Below, in pieces: positions 33,647 through 42,655 of a stretch of DNA of 64,000 nucleotides. Origin of the DNA: Janthinobacterium sp. 17J80-10 (GTDB lineage Bacteria; Pseudomonadota; Gammaproteobacteria; Burkholderiales; Burkholderiaceae_D); assembly GCF_004114795.1 (NCBI RefSeq), contig NZ_CP035311.1, positions 1,240,001 through 1,304,000 of the forward strand. Reading direction: 5' to 3'. The notes under the pieces are model-generated. The model did no database searches and was not told the origin of the DNA. It saw only the letters and a list, made by a program, of their open reading frames with translations. Numbering within the stretch: the first letter of the stretch is position 1; the number at the start of each line of letters is the position of its first letter. Position numbers and translations under genes: made by a program.

Positions 33647-34789
33647 ATGATTACCAAATCGACCTCGAAGCAACGGTTGTTCCCGTCCCTTGCAGCATCG
33701 GCGGCTTCTCTGGCCCTGGCCCTGACTGGTACGCTCGTCGCCCCTGGCGACGCCCAGGCACTGGCTTGCGGCGCCAATAGCGGTTTTGTGTGCCAGGGCA
33801 CGCAAACGCAGTACGCTGGCGGATTCGCGCCGGGCGTCGGCTATGGCGGCTTTGGCGGTGGTACCTGCACCGCAACAAAAACCCCGGTCATTTTTATTCA
33901 CGGTAACGGTGACAATGCCATCAGCCTGGATATGCCACCTGGTAATGTCACGGGATACGGCACCCCGGCGCGCTCGGTCTATGCCGAATTGAAGGCGCAA
34001 GGCTATAACGATTGCGAACTGTTTGGCGTGACCTACCTGAGCGCAAGCGAGCAAGGTTCTGCGCAATACAACTATCACTCCTCCAGCAAGTACAGCATCC
34101 TCAAGACCTTCATCGACAAGGTCAAGGCATACACCGGCAAAACCCAGGTCGATATCGTCGCCCATTCGATGGGCGTGTCGATGTCGATCGCCTCGCTGCA
34201 GTACTACAATAACTGGACCAGCGTGCGCAAGTTCGTGAACCTGGGCGGCGGCGTCCGCGGTCTGTATAGCTGCTATTACACCGGCTACGCCAATTCCATG
34301 GCGCCGACCTGCGGTTCGCAAAACATCTACAGCAGTTACACCTTCGGCTTCTTCCCGGAAGGGTGGTACTACGGCGTCTGGGTGAGCAATGGCTGGACAG
34401 GCAGCGGGTCGACCAATTCGATGCGCGACATGCCGGCCAAGCGCACTGCCGTGTCGTTCTACACGCTGTCGGCCGGATTCAAAGACCAGGTCGGCTGCGC
34501 CACGGCCTCGTTCTGGACCGGGTGCGATCTGACCGCCAAGTTCGCCAGCACGACCAGCAATGTGATGGCACAGATCAATGTGGGCGCCGGAAGCAACGCC
34601 ACCCAGGCCGACTACGACTGGGCGGACGGCATGCCTTACAACGCCGGCGGTGGCGATACAACCGGCGGTGTCGGGCATTTCCGCTCCAAGACCAACACCG
34701 GCGCTATCATCCAGCGCATGCTGCTGACCAACTGTACCGGCCTCGATTGCGCCGCCACCTACACGACCGGTCCCAAGGTCGCTTACTAA
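33647..34789 (+). CDS. phaZ7: Extracellular poly(3-hydroxybutyrate) depolymerase, PhaZ7 type
   Basis: 380-residue precursor with a signal peptide cleaved near DAQA-LACG (residue 38), giving a 342-residue mature enzyme, the size I recall for Paucimonas lemoignei PhaZ7. Long stretches are close to that protein as remembered: GFVCQGTQTQYAGGFAPGVG, TKTPVIFIHGNGDNAISLDM, FFPEGWYYGVWVSN, DWADGMPYNAGGGDTT. The lipase box is AHSMG with Ser136 in mature numbering, the catalytic Ser of PhaZ7, and the likely His is in GGVGHFR. This class attacks native, amorphous PHB without a separate substrate-binding domain. GGAGA precedes the ATG. A hairpin separates it from the HEAT-like gene downstream. Confidence 0.93.
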   Translation: MITKSTSKQRLFPSLAASAASLALALTGTLVAPGDAQALACGANSGFVCQGTQTQYAGGFAPGVGYGGFGGGTCTATKTPVIFIHGNGDNAISLDMPPGNVTGYGTPARSVYAELKAQGYNDCELFGVTYLSASEQGSAQYNYHSSSKYSILKTFIDKVKAYTGKTQVDIVAHSMGVSMSIASLQYYNNWTSVRKFVNLGGGVRGLYSCYYTGYANSMAPTCGSQNIYSSYTFGFFPEGWYYGVWVSNGWTGSGSTNSMRDMPAKRTAVSFYTLSAGFKDQVGCATASFWTGCDLTAKFASTTSNVMAQINVGAGSNATQADYDWADGMPYNAGGGDTTGGVGHFRSKTNTGAIIQRMLLTNCTGLDCAATYTTGPKVAY

Positions 34790-34821
34790 ACGCAGTGCTG
34801 TGAAATAAACTCGCGGGGGAA

Positions 34822-34847
34822 AGACCTGGCCTTCCGGGGCCGGGTCT
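34822..34847 (+). terminator. Hairpin after phaZ7
   Basis: Stem AGACCTGGCC (34822-34831) / GGCCGGGTCT (34838-34847) with a TTCCGG loop and one G-T wobble, followed by GTTTC. It lies 33 bases after the phaZ7 stop and 24 bases before the next ATG. It may partly terminate or set relative expression of the two genes. Confidence 0.55.
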
Positions 34848-34870
34848 GTTTCAGCGTTCAGGAGTCATTG

Positions 34871-35875
34871 ATGAAAACCATCACGGCAGTTTTATACGGC
34901 ATCGGCTTTTGCGCAGCAGGCGCCGCCGCCGTATGGTCGGTATGGTCGATGAGTACAGACGGGCCTGCCGACGCGGCGGCCACGGTTGCGCAGTCCATGG
35001 CGGCAGCCTCGCCAGCGCGACCGGCACCTGCCGGTGATGCTTCCGGCCTTTGGGCCTGGGGCAATCCCGGCACCAGTGCCGGCAAGATAGACGAGCCCGT
35101 GGATGTGTTGCTGGCAAAGGCCATGAGGCCCTCCAGCAAGCCGGCGGAGGGCGATGACCCGCGCGATAAACTGCGCAAGCTGGCGAAGGACGACCCCGGT
35201 GTCGTGAAGCAGCTCATGGCAAGCTATGACAAGGAATCCAGCACGCAGGCCCGGCAGTTGATCGTCTCGCTGCTGTCCAGCGTCGAGAAGCCGGAAATCC
35301 TGGCATTCTCCAAACGGCTGGCCACCAGCCGCGACATGGCGCAGCGCAAGGACGGTTTCGTCATGCTGCAAAACCTGAGCGGTGATGCACCAGACATCCA
35401 CCCCATTATTCTGCAAGCCCTGTATGGCGACAAGTCGCCGGATGTCATCATGCTGGCGCTGGCTGCGCTCAAGCCGCCGGCCGATAACAATCCGTCGCAG
35501 CCAGGCATGCACGCCAGGGATGCGGCTGCCATCGTCGCGCAGCTGCAGCATTTAACCAGGAATGCCGACCCGAACATCCGGCTCCAAAGCATCTTGCAGC
35601 TGGCCCAGTGGGACAAGGCGGACAGCAGCCAGGCGCAGTGGTCCCAGGCATTGGCGGATCAGTCGCCGCAAGTGCGCCAGGCCGCCGTCACTGCGGTCGC
35701 ACAGTCCGGTACGCAATCCGATGCCGTCAAGGCGGCACTGATCGGCATGGCCAATAATCCGAACGAGAGCCGCGACGTCAGGGGCAATGCCCTGCAAGTT
35801 CTGGAGGCCTTTGTGCTGAGCAAGGATGAAGCGGCGACTCTGAGCCAGTCGCGCTCTCAAATACTGGGCTTGTAG
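34871..35875 (+). CDS. Envelope-anchored HEAT-like repeat protein downstream of phaZ7
   Basis: 334 residues. An N-terminal signal or anchor (about 5-25) precedes a Pro/Ala-rich linker (45-75) and an all-helical remainder (95-330) with HEAT-like units, e.g. ARQLIVSLLSSVEKPEILAFSKRLA, DPNIRLQSILQLAQWDKADSSQAQWSQALADQSPQVRQAAVTAVAQSG and SRDVRGNALQVLEAFVLS. There is no catalytic motif. Position 81 bases after phaZ7 suggests a role tied to the depolymerase, such as a secretion chaperone or periplasmic helper, but this is inference. GGAG precedes the ATG at 34871. Confidence 0.7.
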   Translation: MKTITAVLYGIGFCAAGAAAVWSVWSMSTDGPADAAATVAQSMAAASPARPAPAGDASGLWAWGNPGTSAGKIDEPVDVLLAKAMRPSSKPAEGDDPRDKLRKLAKDDPGVVKQLMASYDKESSTQARQLIVSLLSSVEKPEILAFSKRLATSRDMAQRKDGFVMLQNLSGDAPDIHPIILQALYGDKSPDVIMLALAALKPPADNNPSQPGMHARDAAAIVAQLQHLTRNADPNIRLQSILQLAQWDKADSSQAQWSQALADQSPQVRQAAVTAVAQSGTQSDAVKAALIGMANNPNESRDVRGNALQVLEAFVLSKDEAATLSQSRSQILGL

Positions 35876-35947
35876 GCTTCAGCATCGCCGCCAGGCCGGC
35901 TCCAGGGGCTCTGGGTATAATCCCCGTGTCATTCACAAGGAGCCAAT

Positions 35948-36457
35948 ATGAGCATTTCCATGTACGCGGCATCGGTGCCGCTGCTGAAACAAATACTGCA
36001 AAGCCTGGATGCCATCCTGGGCAAGGCGGAATCCCACGCCAGCGCCAGGAAAATCGATCCGGCGGTGTTGCTGCAGGCACGTTTATATCCCGACATGTTT
36101 CCCTTGGTGAAGCAGGTGCAGATTGCCAGCGACAATGCCAAGGGCATCGCTGCCCGGCTGGCCGGCGTCGGCGTTCCTTCCTTTGCCGATACCGAGCAGA
36201 CGTTTGCAGAGCTGCAGGCGCGCATTGCGAAAACGCTCGACTTTATCAATGCCATCCAGCCAGAGCAGGTCAACGGCAGCGAAGCGCGCGATGTCGTGGT
36301 ATACAAAGGGTCGCCGTACGAGATGCAGTTTCAGGGGCAGACCTACCTGATTCATTTCGGCTTGCCCAACTTCCTTTTCCACGTGACGACAGCGTATGCC
36401 ATCCTGCGGCATAACGGCGTCGAGATCGGCAAGGACGACTTTATCGGCAAGTTCTGA
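35948..36457 (+). CDS. DUF1993-family protein
   Basis: 169 residues matching the DUF1993 family: MYAASVPLLKQILQSLDAILGKAESHA, ARLYPDMFPLVKQVQIASDNAKGIAARLAG, and GQTYLIHFGLPNFLFHVTTAYAILRHNGVEIGKDDFIG with the conserved His residues near the C-terminus. The four-helix arrangement is reminiscent of DinB/YfiT-like folds; biochemical function is unknown. Transcribed alone, AAGGAG before the ATG. Confidence 0.85.
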   Translation: MSISMYAASVPLLKQILQSLDAILGKAESHASARKIDPAVLLQARLYPDMFPLVKQVQIASDNAKGIAARLAGVGVPSFADTEQTFAELQARIAKTLDFINAIQPEQVNGSEARDVVVYKGSPYEMQFQGQTYLIHFGLPNFLFHVTTAYAILRHNGVEIGKDDFIGKF

Positions 36458-36562
36458 CCAGGCCTTTCTATTTGCCTCCGGTCGCGGTGAAACAATTTCC
36501 AGTCTTCTGCGCTCTTACGGTTATCGCTGGGAAAAGCCTGGCGTTCTGGCCGGGAGACCAAC

Positions 36563-37699
36563 ATGAAGACTTCGCGCTACATCGATCCGGACGGTGGGCA
36601 CTGGGGCAAGGTGCAGCTTGCCGGTGCTTTAATTTCTTTCCTCGTCGTACTCACCCGCGGCAGAAAGCGGACGCCCCGGGCAAAAGAGTTGCCGATTGAA
36701 GACAAGCCGCCCCCGCAGCTGGCGGCAGCAGCACAAAAGAAATCCGAAGAAGTTGCATCATTGCGGAAAGAATCCCGGCCCAAGGCACTGTTTCATATCG
36801 CTGTATCAGCTGCAAAGGAGTGGATGGCGCATCGCGCCGCAAGCAAGGGGGCGGCGCTGGCGTTGTACACCCTGTTTTCCCTGGCGCCGATGCTGCTGCT
36901 GGTCGTGACGATTGCGGGCCTGTTCTTTGGCGAAGATGCCGTTCGCAACCAGCTGCTGCAGCAAATGTCTGGACTGGTGGGGCAGCAGGGCGGCGAAGCG
37001 GTGCGCACCATTCTCGCCGGCACACGCCATAACGATGCGAGCGTCATGGCCGGGCTGATTTCCGCCGGACTCGTCCTGGTCAGCGCAACCAGCGCCTTCG
37101 CGGAACTGAAAGAAAGCCTCGATGAACTGTGGGAAGTGCCGCCCTCGGCAAAGCCGGGCATCTGGGCCTTTCTTCGCCAGCGCGTGCTCTCGTTCGGCCT
37201 GATACTGGTGATTGCACTGATGCTGCTGATTTCGCTGGCGATCAGTACCGCACTGGCGGCAATGGATAGCATCTGGCCGGGAGGGGAGGGCTCGCCGTTG
37301 AAAGTGGTGAGTATGGTGATTTCGCACATCGTGTCGTTCGCCATTGTCACGGGCCTGTTCGCCGTCATCTTCAAGTACCTGCCAGCGACGAAGATTGCAT
37401 GGAAAGACGTCCTGGTCGGGGCCTTGCTCACCGCGACCCTGTTCATTGCTGGCAAGACCCTGATTGGCATCTACATGGCGAGCGCCGATGTCGCCTCGGC
37501 TTATGGCGCGGCCGGCTCCGTCGTCATTCTTATCCTGTGGGTCTATTACTCGGCACAAATCTTTTTCTACGGGTCCCTCTTCACGCATGAATATGCGATG
37601 AAACTGGGAAGCCGGGCCGATGCGTCAGACAGCGAAAGTTTGCCAAACAGCAGCTTAAGTCAGGCGGACAAAGCGCGCCTGGCGCGTACTGCTTCCTGA
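36563..37699 (+). CDS. YihY/BrkB-family inner membrane protein
   Basis: 378 residues. A charged N-terminal stretch (about 45-80) precedes the YihY/BrkB core: KEWMAHRAASKGAALALYTLFSLAPMLLLVVTIAGLFFGEDAVRNQLLQQMSGLVGQQGGEAV, then LKESLDELWEVPPSAKPGIWAFLRQRVLSFGLILVIALMLLISLAIS, and the conserved end GAAGSVVILILWVYYSAQIFFYGSLFTHEYA. Six core helices are predicted, plus a hydrophobic patch near residue 15-25. Despite the old name 'ribonuclease BN', this family is a membrane protein of unsettled function. It converges on the sugar-dehydrogenase gene with a 14-base gap. Confidence 0.87.
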   Translation: MKTSRYIDPDGGHWGKVQLAGALISFLVVLTRGRKRTPRAKELPIEDKPPPQLAAAAQKKSEEVASLRKESRPKALFHIAVSAAKEWMAHRAASKGAALALYTLFSLAPMLLLVVTIAGLFFGEDAVRNQLLQQMSGLVGQQGGEAVRTILAGTRHNDASVMAGLISAGLVLVSATSAFAELKESLDELWEVPPSAKPGIWAFLRQRVLSFGLILVIALMLLISLAISTALAAMDSIWPGGEGSPLKVVSMVISHIVSFAIVTGLFAVIFKYLPATKIAWKDVLVGALLTATLFIAGKTLIGIYMASADVASAYGAAGSVVILILWVYYSAQIFFYGSLFTHEYAMKLGSRADASDSESLPNSSLSQADKARLARTAS

Positions 37700-37713
37700 G
37701 CAGGGATCGCCGG

Positions 37714-39066
37714 TTATTTGCGCGTCACCCTGAAAATCGTGCCGTTCGCATCATCGCTGACCAGTAGCGCGCCATCCCGCGTGACTGCCACGCCCGCCGG
37801 CCGGCCCCAGACACTGTCGTTGTCCACCAGGAATCCGGTCATGAAGTCTTCGTACTCACCGGTCGGCTGGCCATTTTTCACGCATACGCGGATCACTTTA
37901 TAGCCCGTCCTTTCAGGCCGGCTATGCGAGCCGTGCAGCGCGACGAAGGCATCGCCGCGATAGTCGGACGGGAAAGCGTCGCGGTCATAGAAAGCCACGC
38001 TCAGCGCGGAAGAGTGCGCCTGGATCAGTATCTCGGGCAGCCGCGCCTGGCCCTTGAGGTCGGGACGCTTTCCGATCAAGGCAGGGTCTTCCCTGTCGCC
38101 GAGGTAATACCAGGGCCAGCCGTAGAAAGCGCCTTCCTGCACGCGCGCCATGTAATCGGGCGTCACGAGGGGGCCAAGGTGGTCGCGCTCGTTGACGACG
38201 CACCACAGGTTATCGGTGCCGGGTTGCATCGCCAGGCCCGAGCAATTGCGCAGGCCGGTGGCGTAATTGCGCACGCTTTTTCCTTCCGGATCGAACACGC
38301 GCACCACGGCGCGATTCTCTTCTTCGCCCCAGGCGGCGCCGCGACCGTGGGCAGCCTCATGCTGCCGGATTTGTTCGTGCGTCATGTCGGGCATGCCGTC
38401 GACCCCCAGGTTGGACCCCGAGCCAACCGACAGGAACAGGCGCTGGCCATCGCGGGAGACCGCCAGGTCGCGCGTCCAGTGGCGCTTGGTGGGAATGTTG
38501 GCAACGATGACTTCGGCAGGGCCGGCGGCTTTGGTATCGCCGCTGCGATACGGGTAGCGCACTACCTGGTTGGACGCCGCCACGTAGACATAGCGGGGAT
38601 TGGCGGGCGGCACAAAAGCGATGCCGTAAGGCTTTTCCAGGTTCTCGGCGAAGACTGCGGGCGTGACCGGTGTGCCGCTCGTACCGGCACGGAACACCAG
38701 CACGCGTCCGGTCCCGCTCTCGGACAGGAAGATGTCGCCGTTGGGCGCCACGCGCAGCGTGCGCGGTTGCTTGAATCCCGCCGCAAACACCTGCACCGCA
38801 AAGCCCTCCGGCACTTTCGGCAGCGCGCCCTGCGGCGCCGGGATCACCTTCACACTGCTGGCAATCGACGTTTCAGGGGCGTTGCCTGTTGCCGGGGCAG
38901 GCACGTCGATGGGCCTGATATGGCGGCGAACGCCGGGCGCGTCAGCCTTCCAGCCGGCAAGGGCAGCCGCGCCGGTATGGACCTTGCCGGTCTGCGCGCA
39001 TGCAGCCAGCGCCAGAACAACCAGCAACACGGGAACGAGACGCGTCGACAACGCCGGCATGTGCAT
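37714..39066 (-). CDS. PQQ-dependent sugar (sorbosone/glucose-type) dehydrogenase-like lipoprotein
   Basis: 450 residues. The signal peptide ends in a lipobox (LVVLALAAC), so it is a periplasm-facing lipoprotein. Residues 85-450 form the six-bladed soluble glucose/sorbosone dehydrogenase propeller: VPEGFAVQVFAAGFKQPRTLRVAPNGDIFLSESGTGRVLVF, RDLAVSRDGQRLFLSVGSGSN, ATGLRNCSGLAMQPGTDNLWCVVNERDHLG, GWPWYYLGD and the final GRPAGVAVTRDGALLVSDDANGTIFRV. AAGGAG upstream of ATG 39066 decides the start. It would oxidise a sugar in the periplasm using PQQ, though no PQQ synthesis genes are in view and cofactor use is assumed from the family. Confidence 0.85.
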   Translation of the reverse strand: MHMPALSTRLVPVLLVVLALAACAQTGKVHTGAAALAGWKADAPGVRRHIRPIDVPAPATGNAPETSIASSVKVIPAPQGALPKVPEGFAVQVFAAGFKQPRTLRVAPNGDIFLSESGTGRVLVFRAGTSGTPVTPAVFAENLEKPYGIAFVPPANPRYVYVAASNQVVRYPYRSGDTKAAGPAEVIVANIPTKRHWTRDLAVSRDGQRLFLSVGSGSNLGVDGMPDMTHEQIRQHEAAHGRGAAWGEEENRAVVRVFDPEGKSVRNYATGLRNCSGLAMQPGTDNLWCVVNERDHLGPLVTPDYMARVQEGAFYGWPWYYLGDREDPALIGKRPDLKGQARLPEILIQAHSSALSVAFYDRDAFPSDYRGDAFVALHGSHSRPERTGYKVIRVCVKNGQPTGEYEDFMTGFLVDNDSVWGRPAGVAVTRDGALLVSDDANGTIFRVTRK

Positions 39067-39283
39067 GGCTATTCTCCTTGGGCGCAGACAGGGCGCTGTC
39101 ATTCGCCTGCAGGCAAGAAAAAAGCGAACGGAAACGCTGGTTTCAGGATAAGTCACCTTGAATAAGTCGCCCGCCTATCACAGGGGTGTCTGACTTCAAT
39201 CAAGATGCGGCAACGATGTGCACAGGGAGTTTCCCCTCGGGCAAGGGGGGCTTTATCGGGAAGTTCCGGGCATGTTCGGCACG

Positions 39284-40318
39284 TCAGGGCTCGATGCCGT
39301 CGATCTGCTTGAGTAACGCTTCCATTTCCGGCGTCAATTTGCGTCGCGAGGCCGGGAGGGTAATCGACGTGCTCAGTACGACATCGCCGCGCTTGTCATT
39401 GGCCGCGTCGAAAAGCCCTTGACCTGCCAGCCTGATCTTCTTGCCGGTGTTGCAGCGCGCCGGCACGTCCACCTGTACCGTCCTGCCGGTTGGCAAAGGC
39501 ACGTCCATCAGTCCGCCCAACAGGGCGATGGAGTACGGCAGCTTCAGCGCGCCGGAAAGGTCGATGCCTTTGCGTTTCCATCCGGTCTCCGGCTTGATGG
39601 TGATGGCGATGTGTAGGTCGCCGGGCAATCCCCCGTGTTCGCTGGCCTTGCCGCGCTCCTTCACCGTCAGCACGCTGCCGTCGACAAGCCCTGCCGGGGT
39701 TCTTACCGTAATTTTGCGGTTGCGCGAGATAACGCCAAGTCCAGTGCAAGGTTCGCAATTGACCCAGACCTTGCCGGAATTCTGACAAGCCTGGCAGACG
39801 AGCCGCCGCGAGTGTCTCAAAAATCCCTGGCAACGGCCGCATTGCACCCACTCGCCGCGCTGGCCCTCGCATTCGCCGCAATGTTCGGCCACCGTTTCCT
39901 CAAAGCTGATGCGGGTGCCGTTATAGGCTTCGGCAATCGTGACGGCGACCTTCTTGTTGACATCCGTGCCGCGCATGGCCGACGCGCGGCGCTGGCGTTC
40001 GGCCTCGGCGCGATTGCGGTCGTCGTATTCGCGGCCCCATTGCGGCTGCTGCCGGTGCCTCTCGGTGAACTCGTGATACGTTTGCGGCCGGACGATGCTC
40101 TCGCGATCATAGCGTTCGCGCTTGCTGTCGTCGCACAGGGTTTCGTACGCTGTCTTGATCAGCTTGAACTGCTTTTCCGCCTCGACCTTGTCTGCCGGCC
40201 GGACATGGCGATCGGGATGCCATTTCATCGCGAGCCGCCGGAATGCCGCAATGATGGACTCTTTGCTTGCCGCGCGTTCGACGCCAAGTGATGCGTAATA
40301 ATCTTGTGCGGCCGTCAT
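39284..40318 (-). CDS. DnaJ-like co-chaperone with zinc-binding centre, no G/F region
   Basis: 344 residues. The J domain (1-70) has the HPD motif in AMKWHPDRHV and ends DDSKRERYD. There is no Gly/Phe linker; a charged Gln/Arg-rich segment follows (80-115). The zinc centre has four CxxC sets (CGEC, CGRC, CQAC, CEPC) spaced more closely than in DnaJ. The C-terminal beta domain (DLHIAITIKPETGWKRKGIDLSGALKLPYSIALLGGLMDVPLPTGRTVQVDVP) is the DnaJ client-binding type. It presumably stimulates DnaK on selected clients and is a DnaJ paralogue rather than the main DnaJ, whose operon (dnaK) is absent here. Confidence 0.85.
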   Translation of the reverse strand: MTAAQDYYASLGVERAASKESIIAAFRRLAMKWHPDRHVRPADKVEAEKQFKLIKTAYETLCDDSKRERYDRESIVRPQTYHEFTERHRQQPQWGREYDDRNRAEAERQRRASAMRGTDVNKKVAVTIAEAYNGTRISFEETVAEHCGECEGQRGEWVQCGRCQGFLRHSRRLVCQACQNSGKVWVNCEPCTGLGVISRNRKITVRTPAGLVDGSVLTVKERGKASEHGGLPGDLHIAITIKPETGWKRKGIDLSGALKLPYSIALLGGLMDVPLPTGRTVQVDVPARCNTGKKIRLAGQGLFDAANDKRGDVVLSTSITLPASRRKLTPEMEALLKQIDGIEP

Positions 40319-40555
40319 GACGCGCCTTCAGAAAAGGCGGCTGCCACGCCCGGTTGCGGGCGTCGCTGGCACAAGCGCGGATTGGTTATTCGAATGGAAA
40401 TGAAATCAACGATATCGCCGAAGCGGGCGATCCGATTCTGGGTATGCATAAAGTGTAAAGCCGATGAAGCGCGCAGCGTTGGCCGCAAGTGAGAGCCGAG
40501 GAGGGATTCTATATGGCTTGATATCCATTACCAAGCCTTTTGGCCAATAAAATCC

Positions 40556-40570
40556 GGCCTGCTTCAGGCC
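40556..40570 (-). terminator. Terminator-like hairpin after the DUF3297 gene
   Basis: Read leftward, stem GGCCTG-AAG-CAGGCC is followed by GGATTTTATT. It is 24 bases beyond the DUF3297 stop codon on the same strand. Short stem and modest T tract make it a weak terminator. Confidence 0.5.
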
Positions 40571-40594
40571 AGTGGCTTTATTGCGAGCACACCG

Positions 40595-40843
40595 TCACCG
40601 ATAAAACGCCTCGACCTTGCCTTTCAGCTTGATCAATAAAGGCTTGCCCTTGCGGTCCAGGGCTTTACCGGACGCCACGGCAATCCATCCTTCGCTGATG
40701 CAATACTCCTCGGCGGTCGTATATTCCTTCTCGTTGAGCTTGATGCCGATTTCGTGCTTGAGCACCTCGGCATCGTGGTGGCGGCTGCGCGGATCAACGG
40801 AGAGGCGGTCGGGGAGCGGGGGGAGTTGAGTCGTGTCGTTCAT
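40595..40843 (-). CDS. DUF3297-family protein
   Basis: 82 residues almost entirely covered by DUF3297: LPDRLSVDPRSRHHDAEVLKHEIGIKLNEKEYTTAEEYCISEGWIAVASGKALDRKGKPLLIKLKGKVEAFYR. Small, soluble, strand-rich; function unknown. The family is common in betaproteobacteria, often near glutathione-related genes, but no such neighbour is seen here. The start at 40843 is set by family length, since no clear ribosome-binding site precedes it. Transcribed away from the GGDEF gene by about 100 bases in the same direction. Confidence 0.85.
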   Translation of the reverse strand: MNDTTQLPPLPDRLSVDPRSRHHDAEVLKHEIGIKLNEKEYTTAEEYCISEGWIAVASGKALDRKGKPLLIKLKGKVEAFYR

Positions 40844-40946
40844 GAGGAGTGACGATGCATCTATAAAAGGAGTGAAGTACGAATTTTCGTTATTGTATCT
40901 TGCTTCACTGCCGATTCGGTCGCGGCGGTTCCTGAACGACCTTCCC

Positions 40947-42506
40947 TTACATATAAACCTGATCGCGGCCATGCTGCTTGGCACGGTACATTGCATTGTC
41001 TGCGTATCCCAGGAGGGTTTCCACATCCCCGCCGTTGGCCGGGTATAAGCTGAAACCGATGCTGACTGTGACGGAGGCTGACCGGTCTCCCAGCTGGTAA
41101 GGCTGGCCCACTGATTCACGAATTTTATTTGCCACCGCCATGGCATGGCTTTCCTGGGTCGGGCCGTTCAGCAGCACGACGAACTCATCGCCGCCCAGCC
41201 GCGCGATCGTATCTTCTTCACGCACGCATTTGGCCAGGCGTTGCGCAACATTGCGCAACAGGGCGTCGCCTGCCGCATGGCCCAAGTCGTCGTTGACGGC
41301 CTTGAAGCGGTCCAGATCCAGGAACAGCAACGCGAAGTTCTCCTGCTTGCGCTGCGCCCTGGCGATTGCCTGCATGGTGCGGTCCTTGAGCAGATTACGA
41401 TTGGGCAGGCCGGTGAGGCCGTCATGGTCGGCGGCATAGGCCAGCCGCTCGGTCATTTGCTGCGTTTCCGTGATATCGCGAATGACTGATACAGCGCCAA
41501 CAATCTTGCTATGGCGATCATAAAGCGGTGTGGCGACTTCTTCGACAATGTGTCTTGTCGCGTTGCAGTACAAGACGCCTTGCCTGGTAATTTTTCCAGT
41601 GGTACGCAGGCTTTCTTCCATGGCCGTGCCGGCGCGCTGATTTTCTTCGATATCCAGGATGTCGAACACCTCGTTCGCGGGACGATTCCGGGCTTCATGA
41701 AATGGGTAACCGCACAGCGTTTCTGCGGCGGGATTGAGATATTCGATCCGTCCGTTCACATCCGCCATGGCGACGCCTTCGCCGATTGCGCTCAGCGTGG
41801 TTTGCAGCCGATCCTTTTCCATGAATAATTGTTCTTCCGCCGCGCGCCGTTGTGCGACTTCCGCTTCCAGCTCGCGCTTGTCGAAGCGCAGATGCAAGGA
41901 GGCCCGGATCGAACGATGAAAATTCAATGCGGAAAAGAGCATGCCTGCCAAAAACAGCAGCGTCATTATTCCCATGCCCATCTGAAGATAGCTGCCATGG
42001 CCCAAGTAATGGAATGCCAACGGCAGCAGTGCCGGCAGAAAAAATGCAAGACAGGCTTCCAGTCGCGGCGACAGCACGCTAATGGCGCCCGCCGACATGC
42101 CGGCCAGGACAAAGGCGACAAACAGCTGATGGGCCATTGAGTCGGCGGGAAGGAGAAACAGGGCGGTGGCGCCCCATACGGCGCCTGCGCATGCCGTACC
42201 GGCCAGGAAAATCGCATGCCATCGATGCATGCCGGCAAAGTTCGGATTGGCGCGGGCAAACCGGTGCCACGCTACCGCGCGCAATGTGGTCACCAGCAGC
42301 AGGGTGCCATACCAGGAGATCAAGACAGGCGGGGTAATATGGGTACGCTGGACAAGGATGAGAATGGCGCCATTGACGAGCGTGACCAATAGCGCGACAG
42401 GCGTATTTTCGTAAAGCATTTTCACCTGTTCGGCAAACACCTCTTCGACATGGTTGCTTTCGTCGACAACGTCTTTCACGTTCACCGTCCGATGGCGAAT
42501 TGACAA
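40947..42506 (-). CDS. Membrane PAS-GGDEF diguanylate cyclase
   Basis: 519 residues. Residues 35-200 hold about six membrane helices in a MASE-like sensor (ALLVTLVNGAILILVQR ... AFHYLGHGSYLQMGMGIMTLLFLAGMLFSALNF). A coiled-coil linker (205-240) and a PAS domain (EKDRLQTTLSAIGEGVAMADVNGRIEYLNPAAETLCGYP) follow. The C-terminal GGDEF domain is complete: DHDGLTGLPNRNLLKDRT, LDRFKAVNDDLGHAAGD and RLGGDEFVVLL. The active-site loop is intact, so it should make c-di-GMP in response to a ligand or redox signal; there is no EAL domain. The start (TTG at 42506) is uncertain. Confidence 0.88.
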   Translation of the reverse strand: MSIRHRTVNVKDVVDESNHVEEVFAEQVKMLYENTPVALLVTLVNGAILILVQRTHITPPVLISWYGTLLLVTTLRAVAWHRFARANPNFAGMHRWHAIFLAGTACAGAVWGATALFLLPADSMAHQLFVAFVLAGMSAGAISVLSPRLEACLAFFLPALLPLAFHYLGHGSYLQMGMGIMTLLFLAGMLFSALNFHRSIRASLHLRFDKRELEAEVAQRRAAEEQLFMEKDRLQTTLSAIGEGVAMADVNGRIEYLNPAAETLCGYPFHEARNRPANEVFDILDIEENQRAGTAMEESLRTTGKITRQGVLYCNATRHIVEEVATPLYDRHSKIVGAVSVIRDITETQQMTERLAYAADHDGLTGLPNRNLLKDRTMQAIARAQRKQENFALLFLDLDRFKAVNDDLGHAAGDALLRNVAQRLAKCVREEDTIARLGGDEFVVLLNGPTQESHAMAVANKIRESVGQPYQLGDRSASVTVSIGFSLYPANGGDVETLLGYADNAMYRAKQHGRDQVYM

Positions 42507-42655
42507 TTGGTTTTTGCTTTGACCGGAATCGGGGGCGTTCGTTTTGCGCTATGTCTTCCTGAAAGAGCCCGCATTGCCTGGGCGTGTGCCGCTGCATTTG
42601 GTTTATATTACTGCCTGCACTGAATTCCAAACCCTATTTATCCAAGAAAAACTCC

